Assembly (NCBI RefSeq): GCF_000426705.1 | Contig: NZ_KE384554.1 | Span: 354,825 to 418,824 of the forward strand | Direction of reading: 5' to 3' | Length of the DNA stretch: 64,000 bases | Source: Spirochaeta cellobiosiphila DSM 17781 | GTDB lineage: Bacteria; Spirochaetota; Spirochaetia; DSM-17781 | Part shown: piece after piece, positions 48,421-57,469 of the stretch | Numbering within the stretch: the stretch's first letter is position 1 | Layout: each line of letters opens with the position of its first letter | Position numbers and translations under genes: made by a program | The notes under the pieces: generated by a model | Told to the model about the DNA's origin: nothing | What the model saw: the letters and a program-made list of their open reading frames with translations, nothing else | Database searches by the model: none

Positions 48421-49068
48421 ATGAAAACATATTTTAATCATACAGATAGTCGTTTCCTTGTTTTTGATATTGATATGACCCTGTACTATCATCCAGAGTT
48501 TTATGAATACCAACAAATGGTCCAATTACAAGAAGTGGCTAGCCGCTTATCAAAACCGCAAGAACTGTTAGTGAATCAAGTGAGGACTTACCAAAAAACA
48601 AACAAAAAGTCCTTAGGCAATAGCCTAAAAGAAATGTTTGATATTTCTATTGAACAGTCTGTTCAAATGAGATCTCAATTAATTGAACCGGAACGATATC
48701 TAAGAGAAGATAAACGTCTGATTCAAACACTAAATGAATTAATCAAATACTATGAAATGGCTGCTCTTACCAATAATCCTACAGATATTGGAAGACGTAT
48801 TCTCCAGGCTCTAGGGGTCAGTGACTTTTTTCCACAGCTAGTGGGGCTTAATTCAACAAATAAAAGCAAACCCCATCCTCTGCCTTTTGAAACAGTTATT
48901 GAGTTAACTGGCTTTAAACCGGAACAAACTATTAGTATTGGCGACCGCTACCATGTTGACTTGGAATACCCCATGACCCACAATTGGGCGGGAGCCATAC
49001 TATTAGAAAATAGGGATGATATCTATAATTTAGTTAATCTTCTCACAGGTGATGCAAATGAAAATTAG
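48421..49068 (+). CDS. HAD-superfamily hydrolase (pyrimidine nucleotidase-like)
   Basis: 215 residues. Motif I FDIDMTLYYHPEF, motif II ALTNNPTD, the Lys motif KSKPHPLPF and motif IV SIGDRYHVDLEYP. Related to HAD pyrimidine nucleotidases by the long cap start, but the substrate is unknown. Overlaps the next gene by eleven bases. Confidence 0.82.
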   Translation: MKTYFNHTDSRFLVFDIDMTLYYHPEFYEYQQMVQLQEVASRLSKPQELLVNQVRTYQKTNKKSLGNSLKEMFDISIEQSVQMRSQLIEPERYLREDKRLIQTLNELIKYYEMAALTNNPTDIGRRILQALGVSDFFPQLVGLNSTNKSKPHPLPFETVIELTGFKPEQTISIGDRYHVDLEYPMTHNWAGAILLENRDDIYNLVNLLTGDANEN

Positions 49069-49819
49069 ACCATGTATAGATCTTCATAATGGGCAGGTTA
49101 AACAAATCGTCGGCTCAACATTATCCTCTTCCCATGTGGAAGAAAATCATGTTAGTGCCTATTCCAGTGAATACTTCGCCGAACGATACCGTAATGATCA
49201 TCTTGATGGTGGACATATCATCATGCTTGGTCCCGGGAACGAAACTGCTGCTTTAACAGCTCTTAGAGCATTCCCTCAGGGGATGCAAATAGGAGGGGGA
49301 TTAACCCCTGATAACTGCACTCCCTACCTTGAGGCTGGAGCTTCTCATATCATCGTCACTAGTTATATCTTTACCGATGGCATAATACATTGGGATCGTC
49401 TCAAAGCCTTTGCCAAAAAAATATCAGCCAGACGCTTAGTTCTCGATCTAAGTTGCAAACAGGTAGGCGAAGAATTTTATGTGGCTACAAACCAATGGCA
49501 AAAGATAAGTCAGGTAAAACTGGATAGAGAATTAATAAAGCTCTTAAGTCCCTATTGCGATGAGTTCCTCATTCATGCGGCTGATGTAGAAGGTAAAAGA
49601 CAGGGTATACAAGAAAAAGTTGTCCGGCTTCTAGCCGAAGATCCCATCAAGCCCATTACCTATGCAGGCGGTATACGAGATGAAAATGATATTAACAACT
49701 TCTACCAATTGAGTCATGGTTCTCTAGATTTAACAGTAGGTAGTGCCTTAGATATTTTTGGTGGAACTCTTCCTTATTCCACTATCGTTAATCTATCCCA
49801 ATCTCATAATTTTGAATGA
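49058..49819 (+). CDS. HisA of the eukaryotic (HIS6) type
   Basis: 253 residues. Isomerase of histidine biosynthesis (ProFAR to PRFAR). It opens RPCIDLHNGQVKQIVGS, has LGPGNETAALTALRAFPQGMQ and ends with the HIS6-type GGIRDENDI and SALDIFGG. This form is longer and clearly different from the usual bacterial HisA, and it occurs in plants, fungi and some bacteria. ATG at 49058 is chosen for ribosome spacing; GTG 49049 and ATG 49052 are in frame. No other his gene is in the window. Confidence 0.85.
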   Translation: MKIRPCIDLHNGQVKQIVGSTLSSSHVEENHVSAYSSEYFAERYRNDHLDGGHIIMLGPGNETAALTALRAFPQGMQIGGGLTPDNCTPYLEAGASHIIVTSYIFTDGIIHWDRLKAFAKKISARRLVLDLSCKQVGEEFYVATNQWQKISQVKLDRELIKLLSPYCDEFLIHAADVEGKRQGIQEKVVRLLAEDPIKPITYAGGIRDENDINNFYQLSHGSLDLTVGSALDIFGGTLPYSTIVNLSQSHNFE

Positions 49820-51653
49820 TATCAACAGCCTCTTTTATAGAGGTCTTCGTTGTATCAATGGTGATTTGAGGATGCGCAGGAGCCTCAAAGCTGGATTTAA
49901 TACCAGTAAAATCCTTTATTTTTCCATCAATAGCTTTCTTATATAAACCCTTAGGATCTCTTTGTATACAGATCTCCAGGGGCGTATCCACAAATATCTC
50001 ACAAAACCTTCTAGGTCCAATAATCGCTCGAGCCTTGATTCTATCTTCTTCAAAGGGTGATATAAAAGAAGCTATAACAGTAATACCGGCATCATTAAAT
50101 AACCTGGCCACTTCAGCTATTCGCCTAATATTCTCATGCCGATCATCTATAGAAAATCCCAAATCCTTATTTAGCCCATGCCTAACATTATCACCATCCA
50201 GTACATATACTGGTTTCTGCTTTTGATAGAATTCTTTTTCCAAGGCAAAAGCAATGGTCGATTTACCAGACCCCGACAATCCTGTCAGCCAATAAGTTAA
50301 AGGTTGGTTATTCAGTAATAGACAACGTTCAGAGTGGCCAATAACGCCTGTATGTTTATAGATATTTTTACCATAAGTTAGAGAACGATTAATGATCATT
50401 CCTGCACCAATGGTAATGTTTGTATCAGGATCAATTAAAATGAGCCCCCCTGTAGATCTATTGCGACTATATTCATCAAAAGGAATCGGATTAAATAATT
50501 CCAGACATACCCTACCGATTTCATTTAATTGTAAGAACTCTACATCTTCCCTATGGAGGTTATCAGGATTAACACGATAATTAAGGCAGGTAATGAGCGC
50601 CTTCTCATAATGAGAACTATGTTTGATAAGATAGGTTTTATTTTTATCTGAAGGTTCATCTCCCATCCACACAAGTATCACTTCCAGTTTGTTGTCAACA
50701 TGAGGCAAATTATGACTATGAACAATCATGTCTCCTCTTGAAATATCTATCTCGTCCTCCAATGTTATGGTCACAGACATTCCCATAAAGGCCTCCGTTA
50801 ATTCACCATCCATGGTGACGATGCTTTTCACATGACTGGACTGTCCAGAGGGAAGTACTTTGATTCCATCTCCTTTTTTTACAGTTCCTGAGGCAATCCT
50901 ACCGGCAAAACCTCTAAAATTCAGATGTGGTCTATTAACCATTTGTACAGGAAAACGGAAATCAACTAGATTTCGTCCGGCACCTGTATAAACATTTTCT
51001 AAGAATGACATCAAGGATGGTCCTTCATACCATGGCATATGTACAGAAGAATGAACGATATTATCTCCCTTTAAAGCAGACAAAGGTATAAAGGTGATAT
51101 CATCGATTTCCAGTTTGCTGGCAAAATCTAAATACTCCTCCCTTATTTGATTGTAGCGATACTCACTATAATCAACTAAATCCATCTTATTGACAGCGAT
51201 AACGATATGGGGGATTCCTAATAATGAGGAAACAAAACTATGACGTTTGGATTGGGTCACCAATCCTTTACAGGCATCTATTAGTATAATAGCAAGATCA
51301 GCAGTTGATGCACCTGTTACCATGTTACGGGTATATTCTTCATGACCAGGGGTATCAGCAATAATAAATCGCCTCTTGGGTGTAGAAAAATACCGATAGG
51401 CAACATCGATAGTAATCCCCTGCTCTCTCTCAGCTTTGAGGCCATCAGTCAATAGGGCATAATCAACATAATCCCTTCCCCATTTAGAAGAATCTTCATT
51501 TACAGCTTGAAGATGATCGTCAAAAATATTCTTGGAATCATAAAGCAATCGACCTATCAAGGTAGACTTACCGTCATCAACAGAACCTGCTGTTGTTAAT
51601 CTTAAGATATCCGATTTAATGCTTTGTTCAATGATATAATGCACATCTCTCAT
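49788..51653 (-). CDS. cysNC: Bifunctional sulfate adenylyltransferase subunit 1 / adenylylsulfate kinase
   Basis: 621 residues, a fusion. The GTPase part is CysN (about 1-430: GSVDDGKSTLIGRLLYDSK, DTPGHEEYTRNM, NKMD). The kinase part is CysC (about 445-621: LTGLSGSGKSTIAFALE and DGDNVRHGLNKDLGFS). With CysD it makes APS from sulfate, then PAPS. The ATG overlaps the cysQ stop (ATGA). Its last 32 bases overlap the convergent hisA. Confidence 0.96.
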   Translation of the reverse strand: MRDVHYIIEQSIKSDILRLTTAGSVDDGKSTLIGRLLYDSKNIFDDHLQAVNEDSSKWGRDYVDYALLTDGLKAEREQGITIDVAYRYFSTPKRRFIIADTPGHEEYTRNMVTGASTADLAIILIDACKGLVTQSKRHSFVSSLLGIPHIVIAVNKMDLVDYSEYRYNQIREEYLDFASKLEIDDITFIPLSALKGDNIVHSSVHMPWYEGPSLMSFLENVYTGAGRNLVDFRFPVQMVNRPHLNFRGFAGRIASGTVKKGDGIKVLPSGQSSHVKSIVTMDGELTEAFMGMSVTITLEDEIDISRGDMIVHSHNLPHVDNKLEVILVWMGDEPSDKNKTYLIKHSSHYEKALITCLNYRVNPDNLHREDVEFLQLNEIGRVCLELFNPIPFDEYSRNRSTGGLILIDPDTNITIGAGMIINRSLTYGKNIYKHTGVIGHSERCLLLNNQPLTYWLTGLSGSGKSTIAFALEKEFYQKQKPVYVLDGDNVRHGLNKDLGFSIDDRHENIRRIAEVARLFNDAGITVIASFISPFEEDRIKARAIIGPRRFCEIFVDTPLEICIQRDPKGLYKKAIDGKIKDFTGIKSSFEAPAHPQITIDTTKTSIKEAVDIIQNYEIGID

Positions 51654-52429
51654 GCCCTACCCCTTCGACAAAGGAATCCATCTTCATTTTTTAAAGATTC
51701 TTTATTATAATCTAAGGGGGTTTGACTTATGCCATTATAGACAATCCCCTTAGCTCCCATAACAACCGAATGAGCTGCTGCTGTATCCCATTCCCAAGTT
51801 GGTCCAGAACGATAATAAATATCAGCACGACCTTCAGCCACAAGGCAAAACTTCAAACTGGATCCCATGCTGACAGCCTTGGTGACACCACAGGATTTGA
51901 AGAATTCATCCTCCAGGGAACTACTATGGGATTTAGACTTTACTGCAATAATATCTTCTCTATTCAAATATTCTTTAATAGGTAATTTTTGTGTTACAGA
52001 GCCTTTTATAACAATAGATTCATCTTCTATACCCCCATAATATAACCACTGTCGAGCAGGAGCATAAACAACACCCCAATAGGGTTTATTCTGATAGACA
52101 AAGGCAATATTGACAGTAAAATCCTGATCTCCCTTGATGAATTCCTTTGTTCCATCTAAGGGATCAACAAGCCAGAAACTATCCCAGTCTTTCCTTTGTT
52201 CATAAGTCAATACGTTTTTATCCTCTTCAGAGATAATGGGATACTGTTTATTGAGTTGCTTTATTCCACTCACAATGTATTGATGACTTGCTTTATCAGC
52301 TAGAGTTACAGGGCTATCATCTTTTTTATATTGAACCTCATTATTCTCTGAATGATAATATTGCATGATAAGCCGACCAGCTTCTTGAGCTATATTAATA
52401 ATAACTTGTTTATCCTTGTCACTTAACAT
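51650..52429 (-). CDS. cysQ: 3'(2'),5'-bisphosphate nucleotidase CysQ
   Basis: 259 residues, inositol phosphatase fold. Seen: ISEEDKN, DPLDGTKEFIKGD and WEWDTAAAHSVV, the metal-site motifs. It removes PAP, the by-product of PAPS use. Lies between cysD and cysNC in one operon, so PAPS production and PAP removal are linked. Confidence 0.94.
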   Translation of the reverse strand: MLSDKDKQVIINIAQEAGRLIMQYYHSENNEVQYKKDDSPVTLADKASHQYIVSGIKQLNKQYPIISEEDKNVLTYEQRKDWDSFWLVDPLDGTKEFIKGDQDFTVNIAFVYQNKPYWGVVYAPARQWLYYGGIEDESIVIKGSVTQKLPIKEYLNREDIIAVKSKSHSSSLEDEFFKSCGVTKAVSMGSSLKFCLVAEGRADIYYRSGPTWEWDTAAAHSVVMGAKGIVYNGISQTPLDYNKESLKNEDGFLCRRGRA

Positions 52430-53335
52430 TCAGAAATACCCTTCCCTTTTTTTTTGTTCCATGGAACTATCCTGATCATGATCGATGATTCTTGTTGTCC
52501 TTTCACTAAGGCGTACAGTCATAGTTTCTTCTATGATATCATCAATACTAACAGCATTAGAGGGGACCGCACCTGTACAAGGCCAACATCCTAAGGTTCT
52601 AAAACGGCTGTTGACAAGTTGTGGCTGTTCCTCTCCTTGTAAAGGAGTCTTACCTGCAACATAGGGAATAAGCTGATTATTTCGTTTTATCACAAGACGA
52701 GGTTGTCCAAAATACAAGTCCGATATGGGTATCTGCTCTAAACGTATATAGGTCCAAATATCAAGTTCAGTCCAGTTAGACAAGGGAAAGACTCTGATAG
52801 ATTCCCCAAAACCAATTTTACCATTATAGTTCTGCCACAACTCAGGTCTTTGACGCTTAGGATTCCATTGACCATTCCGATCTCTAAAGGAATAGATTCT
52901 CTCCTTAGCTCTGGACTTCTCTTCATCCCTTCGCGCTCCTCCAAAAGCAGCATCAAAACCACCTTCCTTCAAAGCGTCCAAAAGAGCTTTAGTTTTTAAA
53001 GCACCACAACAGGTTACTGTGCCTTCAGACCAGGGATTCATACCTTTATCCAGAGCAGGTGTATTACTATGGACAATGAGTTTGATATCCAGCTCTTTAG
53101 CTAATTGGTCGCGAAAGCTAATCATCTCATCGAATTTATAGGAAGTATCAATATGAAGAAGGGGAAAGGGTATTTTACCAGGATAGAAAGCCTTTCTGGC
53201 AAGATGTAACATAACCGAAGAATCTTTGCCTATAGAGTATAGCATAACAGGATTATCAAACTCTGAAGCAACTTCCCTGATAATATGTATCGATTGAGAC
53301 TCCAAACTCTTAATGGTCGACTGAACGTATGACAT
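52430..53335 (-). CDS. cysD: Sulfate adenylyltransferase subunit 2 CysD
   Basis: 301 residues, PP-loop ATPase: [19 protein letters not shown] and [20 protein letters not shown]. Forms the sulfurylase with CysN. Start ATG with AAAGGAAG. First gene of the cysD-Q-NC operon. cysH and the sulfite reductase genes are not in the window, so the product PAPS may be for reduction or for sulfation. Confidence 0.96.
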   Translation of the reverse strand: MSYVQSTIKSLESQSIHIIREVASEFDNPVMLYSIGKDSSVMLHLARKAFYPGKIPFPLLHIDTSYKFDEMISFRDQLAKELDIKLIVHSNTPALDKGMNPWSEGTVTCCGALKTKALLDALKEGGFDAAFGGARRDEEKSRAKERIYSFRDRNGQWNPKRQRPELWQNYNGKIGFGESIRVFPLSNWTELDIWTYIRLEQIPISDLYFGQPRLVIKRNNQLIPYVAGKTPLQGEEQPQLVNSRFRTLGCWPCTGAVPSNAVSIDDIIEETMTVRLSERTTRIIDHDQDSSMEQKKREGYF

Positions 53336-53431
53336 TCTTACTTCCTTTGTAGTCTTATGGAGGAAAAAATGTCAAACAGATGTTATATAATGATCATTAT
53401 CTCTTTAGGAATTAGTTAAATCCCATATTTA

Positions 53432-53824
53432 CTACCTCAACGATAGATCACCATATATTTTGAGAGCTCTACCATCTTTGTCAACTTGTAGCTCACGATC
53501 CGGGAAAAAATGGGGGAGCCGTTGTTCAATCTGTTGAACGACTTCATCCTCTATTTGTTTTCTAACCTCATTGCTAATGTTTTCAAGGGTAGATAGACTT
53601 ATCTCGACAACATAGCCACGACCATATTCGGAACCATAGCCTGCAGAAAAGGATACTCCAACATTAAACAAACCGTCTGCTGATTTATTGCTTGTTTGTC
53701 CTCTCTCAGCTCTATTAGGATGCAGGGAGAATCTTCCATGATATTTGTCTTCCAAATAGTCATCTATCTCATCAAACATAGATTTGAATTTATTGTCCCA
53801 TTCAACTAATTTTGGATGTCTCAT
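53432..53824 (-). CDS. Hypothetical protein conserved with the rsgA region
   Basis: 130 residues, soluble, no signal peptide. Acidic start (WDNKFKSMFDEIDDYLEDKY), a Gly-rich middle (SFSAGYGSEYGRGYVVEISL) and a helical end. It follows the lipoprotein gene by four bases in the same operon. I do not recognise the family. Confidence 0.6.
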   Translation of the reverse strand: MRHPKLVEWDNKFKSMFDEIDDYLEDKYHGRFSLHPNRAERGQTSNKSADGLFNVGVSFSAGYGSEYGRGYVVEISLSTLENISNEVRKQIEDEVVQQIEQRLPHFFPDRELQVDKDGRALKIYGDLSLR

Positions 53825-53828
53825 TTTA

Positions 53829-54443
53829 TTACCAGGTTGCCGTTACAGATATATCTTCTGTACTTAGGAGTATATCTTTTACTTTCATTTGAAAATGCAA
53901 ACTTCTATCATCATGATCCACATCGTTTGGAGTCAACTCTATAAAATCACTAGGAACATTTAATTGGAAATCAATAGTCCCATCGGAAAAGAAATTTTCT
54001 ATAACTTCATTAGCCATTTCCCCAAATTCTTCCGGATTTGACTTAGCAAAATTAATATCCAATCTATCAGGACTACCAGAACTAAACTCAATCCGATATT
54101 CGTCAGAACCGGTAAAGAGCTGATTAAGGCTATCCAAACTGTCAAAAGACAACTCAGCAGAGATATTTACATAGTTATCATCTTCAGACTTATCCCATTT
54201 GTTAAGGGTTAGCCCTTCAATACGATTCACAGTATCTTCAAAATCACCTTTACCAACAGGTATGGGATATACAGGATCATTAGGATCGATCCTTCCCATA
54301 TTCATGAATATCTTATCAACCTGATACGCAAGCTCCACTGTTCCTGTATTATCAGATTTCAAATTCACTACTGTCTTCAGGTTCAGACAACCAGACAACA
54401 ATAAGCTAGCCAGTAGGGATATAATAATTCCTTTATTCCTCAT
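53829..54443 (-). CDS. Predicted lipoprotein
   Basis: About 204 residues from the ATG at 54443. A signal sequence ends in the lipobox LLLSGC, so the protein should be anchored in a membrane by a lipidated Cys. The mature part is acidic, beta-like, with repeats of short strands (DNTGTVELAYQVDKIF). A GGAG ribosome site overlaps the end of the small membrane gene. Function unknown. Confidence 0.75.
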   Translation of the reverse strand: MRNKGIIISLLASLLLSGCLNLKTVVNLKSDNTGTVELAYQVDKIFMNMGRIDPNDPVYPIPVGKGDFEDTVNRIEGLTLNKWDKSEDDNYVNISAELSFDSLDSLNQLFTGSDEYRIEFSSGSPDRLDINFAKSNPEEFGEMANEVIENFFSDGTIDFQLNVPSDFIELTPNDVDHDDRSLHFQMKVKDILLSTEDISVTATW

Positions 54444-54612
54444 TATCTTTTTCTTCTCCAAAGTTCTCAAACATTTTCTTTACACCATAATTTTCTTTTT
54501 TAGATACAGGAGCTGAGCCTAAAAAAAAGAGTAAGGGCAGTATCACTAGTAAAGCGCCAATAACAATTTGTACCTGCCAGCTTGCCAGGACCTGAAAAAT
54601 CGTACCAATCAT
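54433..54612 (-). CDS. 59-residue single-pass membrane protein
   Basis: ATG 54612 to TAA 54433. One hydrophobic segment (residues about 16-32: IVIGALLVILPLLFFLG) is followed by a charged tail (APVSKKENYGVKKM). It fits exactly between rsgA (12 bases away) and the lipoprotein gene (11-base overlap), which supports it as a real gene despite the small size. Ribosome site is weak (GGGGCG). Possibly coupled to rsgA. Function unknown. Confidence 0.6.
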   Translation of the reverse strand: MIGTIFQVLASWQVQIVIGALLVILPLLFFLGSAPVSKKENYGVKKMFENFGEEKDNEE

Positions 54613-54624
54613 CGCCCCATGGTA

Positions 54625-55542
54625 TCACCACTTTTGGTGTTCTTTCAAGCTATCAAATATATTACAGTAACTCAGATATCTATCTTCCAATATAAGGCCA
54701 GATTCAACGGCCTTTTTAACAGCACATTTCGGTTCATGAGTATGTGTACAGGGCTGGAAACCACATTCACTGATATAAGGAATAAACTCTTCAAAATGAT
54801 GCACTAAATCATCACTTTCCAATTCGCTGACTTCTAATTCCCTGATACCTGGAGTATCAACAATACCAGCCTCATTTATTTGACTGACTTCTACTGCAAA
54901 ACAGGTGGTATGATTCCCTCTGTTATACTTCTCATTGAGTTGGCCAACCTGGAGTTTTAGTCCTGGTTCCAGAGCATTCAGAATACTAGACTTACCAACA
55001 CCGGATTGCCCTACAAAAGCTGTATACTTACCAAAAATAGCCTTTTCAAGAGTCTCCATCCCTGTACCCTGCTTAGCACTGCAATAATAAATAGGGATAC
55101 CAAGCTGTTCAAAATGATGTAGACGAATCTGCATGTTTTCATCAATATTCTGATCGATTTTATTCACAACAATAGCCATAGGAACATTACCCTGTTCTGC
55201 AGCTATAACCACCCGATCGATAAAACGAGGTCTGAAAGGAGGAGATTCAGGAGACGTTACACAGAGAACCTGATCTAGGTTAGCACAAATAGTCTGGGGG
55301 GCCCGCCGCTTTTTATTCCATCTGGCGAAAAAGTTCTTCCTTTCTTTTCTTGACAGTATCATCCCTTTTCCAGGATGATGTTCATCTAGCTCAAAATTAA
55401 CCAGGTCCCCTACAGCAAGAGGGTTATAGGCGCCTACAACGTCTTTTAATATCTTACCTTTGATACGGCATTCATATCTTTCCTCATGGCATTCAACAGT
55501 AAAAATATTATTAATACCTAATATAACCCGTCCTATCAACAC
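54625..55542 (-). CDS. rsgA: Ribosome small subunit-dependent GTPase RsgA
   Basis: 305 residues: OB fold, circularly permuted GTPase (NKID before GQSGVGKSSILNAL and DTPGIRELE) and a zinc site (CGFQPCTHTHEPKC). Helps finish 30S subunit maturation. GTG start overlapping the end of murI, with GGGGTGAGG as ribosome site. Confidence 0.94.
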   Translation of the reverse strand: MLIGRVILGINNIFTVECHEERYECRIKGKILKDVVGAYNPLAVGDLVNFELDEHHPGKGMILSRKERKNFFARWNKKRRAPQTICANLDQVLCVTSPESPPFRPRFIDRVVIAAEQGNVPMAIVVNKIDQNIDENMQIRLHHFEQLGIPIYYCSAKQGTGMETLEKAIFGKYTAFVGQSGVGKSSILNALEPGLKLQVGQLNEKYNRGNHTTCFAVEVSQINEAGIVDTPGIRELEVSELESDDLVHHFEEFIPYISECGFQPCTHTHEPKCAVKKAVESGLILEDRYLSYCNIFDSLKEHQKW

Positions 55543-56324
55543 AAGGCCTCACCCCAAGTTAGCTGAAATTCTTTCAGAAACCCATCATACTGATTATGAT
55601 CAACAGAAGAAGTTGTAATGAAAAAATCTTTATCTGTTTTTTTATTATTTAATTTACGTTCCTTGTTTAAAACACAATGCACTTGTTTTGTAACTCCTTC
55701 ACAACTATCAATAACCTTGACCGATGATCCAAGAGAATCACTTATCAGGTCTTTTACATGGAGAAAATGGGTACAACCTAATACTAATGTATCTATTCCA
55801 CTATTTGTAAAAGGTCTGAGAGATTCATAAACTACATTTTCTAATACTTTAACTTCATTGAGATAGCGCTGTTCAACAGCTTTAACAATATCACCAGCAC
55901 CAACCTTTATGACTTCCTTGTCAGAAGCAAAATCGACAATTAAGCGATCCACATAAGAGGCCTTTACTGTAGCCTTTGTAGCGAGAACACCGATTCGATT
56001 CTTGGATTGTTTAGCAGCTGGTTTAACAGCAGGAACAACACCAACGATGGGATAGGAAAAATGATCTCTTAACACTTTTAAAGAAGACACAGAGGCCGTG
56101 TTACAAGCAACAAGCAATAACTTGGGATTCCATTTTTGGGTAACATGAGTCACCAGATCGAGAACAACCTGATTTAATTCCTCTTCACTCTTATCCCCAT
56201 AGGGAAAATGGGCTGTATCAGCCACATAAATATAGTTTTCCAGGGGCAAAGACTTCCTGATATCTTTTAAATACGGCAGACCACCTACCCCTGAATCAAT
56301 AATCACAACAGGTTGATTCAACAT
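55536..56324 (-). CDS. murI: Glutamate racemase
   Basis: About 262 residues. Makes D-glutamate for peptidoglycan. It opens NQPVVIIDSGVGGLPYLK, and the two catalytic Cys are in VACNTASVSSLKVLRD and LGCTHFLHV. The ATG at 56324 matches the family start; a GTG at 56342 would add six residues. First gene of the murI-rsgA operon. Confidence 0.93.
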   Translation of the reverse strand: MLNQPVVIIDSGVGGLPYLKDIRKSLPLENYIYVADTAHFPYGDKSEEELNQVVLDLVTHVTQKWNPKLLLVACNTASVSSLKVLRDHFSYPIVGVVPAVKPAAKQSKNRIGVLATKATVKASYVDRLIVDFASDKEVIKVGAGDIVKAVEQRYLNEVKVLENVVYESLRPFTNSGIDTLVLGCTHFLHVKDLISDSLGSSVKVIDSCEGVTKQVHCVLNKERKLNNKKTDKDFFITTSSVDHNQYDGFLKEFQLTWGEALC

Positions 56325-56423
56325 TTTATCCAGATAGTACACATGAATCCCATATTATATAGAAAGGCAGTCTAATTCAATTCCTACTTGCGACTTTTAC
56401 AAGTATAGATTAGCTTTACAAAC

Positions 56424-56906
56424 ATGGATGACTTTAATAAACCCATCATCAATTATTTATCAGTGAGTGATAAAGTATTCAGGGATAAAGATTTTACAGA
56501 TAAAATATGGCATATGGTCAAGTTATCCCATTGTAAATTTTATAACTGCAACTTTGAACGTGCCAAATTAACTCTGTTTATGTCCCCCTTCTCTGAATTT
56601 GCAGATTGCCAATTCGATGGAGCTTTCATTCAGTATTCTGATTTTTCGGGAAGTGTCCTACAGAACTGTTCTCTTGTAGAATCAGATATTCTTCATTCTA
56701 ATTTTAATGGGATAGAAGGTAACAATCTTGATTTCTCAGATTCAGATCTGTACCTGAGTCGCTTTCGATCTTCCCAACTTCGGAACATAAAGTTTGTTGA
56801 CTGTAACTTAAAGCGAGTAGATTTTCAGGGATGTAGAAGACATGAAGTAACCTTCAAATACTCTAACTTTGAGGAAGCCTTTTTTGATAGTGAGTCCTCC
56901 CAATGA
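56424..56906 (+). CDS. Pentapeptide-repeat protein
   Basis: 160 residues built of A(D/N)LXX-like five-residue repeats, for example CKFYNCNFERAKLTLF, DCQFDGAFIQYSDFSGS, NCSLVESDILHSNFNGI and DLYLSRFRSSQLRNI. Such proteins form a right-handed quadrilateral helix; some mimic DNA (Qnr, MfpA). The role here is unknown. It overlaps the MBL gene by four bases. No ribosome site is seen. Confidence 0.88.
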   Translation: MDDFNKPIINYLSVSDKVFRDKDFTDKIWHMVKLSHCKFYNCNFERAKLTLFMSPFSEFADCQFDGAFIQYSDFSGSVLQNCSLVESDILHSNFNGIEGNNLDFSDSDLYLSRFRSSQLRNIKFVDCNLKRVDFQGCRRHEVTFKYSNFEEAFFDSESSQ

Positions 56907-57469
56907 AAATATTCCCCTACTTCAGTCCAGAAATGTTATCAAACTCCTATCTTATAGGTCCTGATAAGGGTGGAGAAGCTATCCTCATTGATCCTGGTCA
57001 ACTGGATACTAACCTTCTCATGATGATAGAAGATAATAACTTTTATATTAAAGGTGTCCTTATAACCAGATTCAGTCCTGCCCATACTCATGGATTAAGG
57101 ACATTACTAAGAGTCTATGATGCTCAGGTCTATGCCCATCGTAATGCTGTTTATGAAGGGAGTTATTATCCAGTTAAGGACCAGGAAGTACTTCCTTTTA
57201 ACAACTTTAATGTGCAATGCCAGTTTATCCCAGAACATTATTCTGACTCTGTTATGTATCATCTCAATGACTGGGTCTTTACAGGAGATGTCTTAAGTGC
57301 CGGGAATTTTGGGCACACAGAGAATCTTTTTAAGAACTCTAACCTAAAACTAGCCCTTACTCAGGGATTATTTAAAATGGAGCCTAAGACTCAACTTTTT
57401 CCCGGATTTGGACCTCCAACAACAGTAGAGGGAGAGACAAAATGGAATCTAGCCTCCCATAGTTCTTAA
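56903..57469 (+). CDS. MBL-fold protein with a degenerate metal site
   Basis: 188 residues, glyoxalase II-like fold by NSYLIGPDKGGEAILIDPG and FTGDVLSAG. The usual THxHxDH is ITRFSPAH: two His and the Asp are replaced. The second His motif is PEHYSDSV and the third GHG is GFG. Therefore it is probably not an active hydrolase of the usual kind. It forms a pair with the pentapeptide protein and its end overlaps convergent rluD. Confidence 0.8.
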   Translation: MKIFPYFSPEMLSNSYLIGPDKGGEAILIDPGQLDTNLLMMIEDNNFYIKGVLITRFSPAHTHGLRTLLRVYDAQVYAHRNAVYEGSYYPVKDQEVLPFNNFNVQCQFIPEHYSDSVMYHLNDWVFTGDVLSAGNFGHTENLFKNSNLKLALTQGLFKMEPKTQLFPGFGPPTTVEGETKWNLASHSS

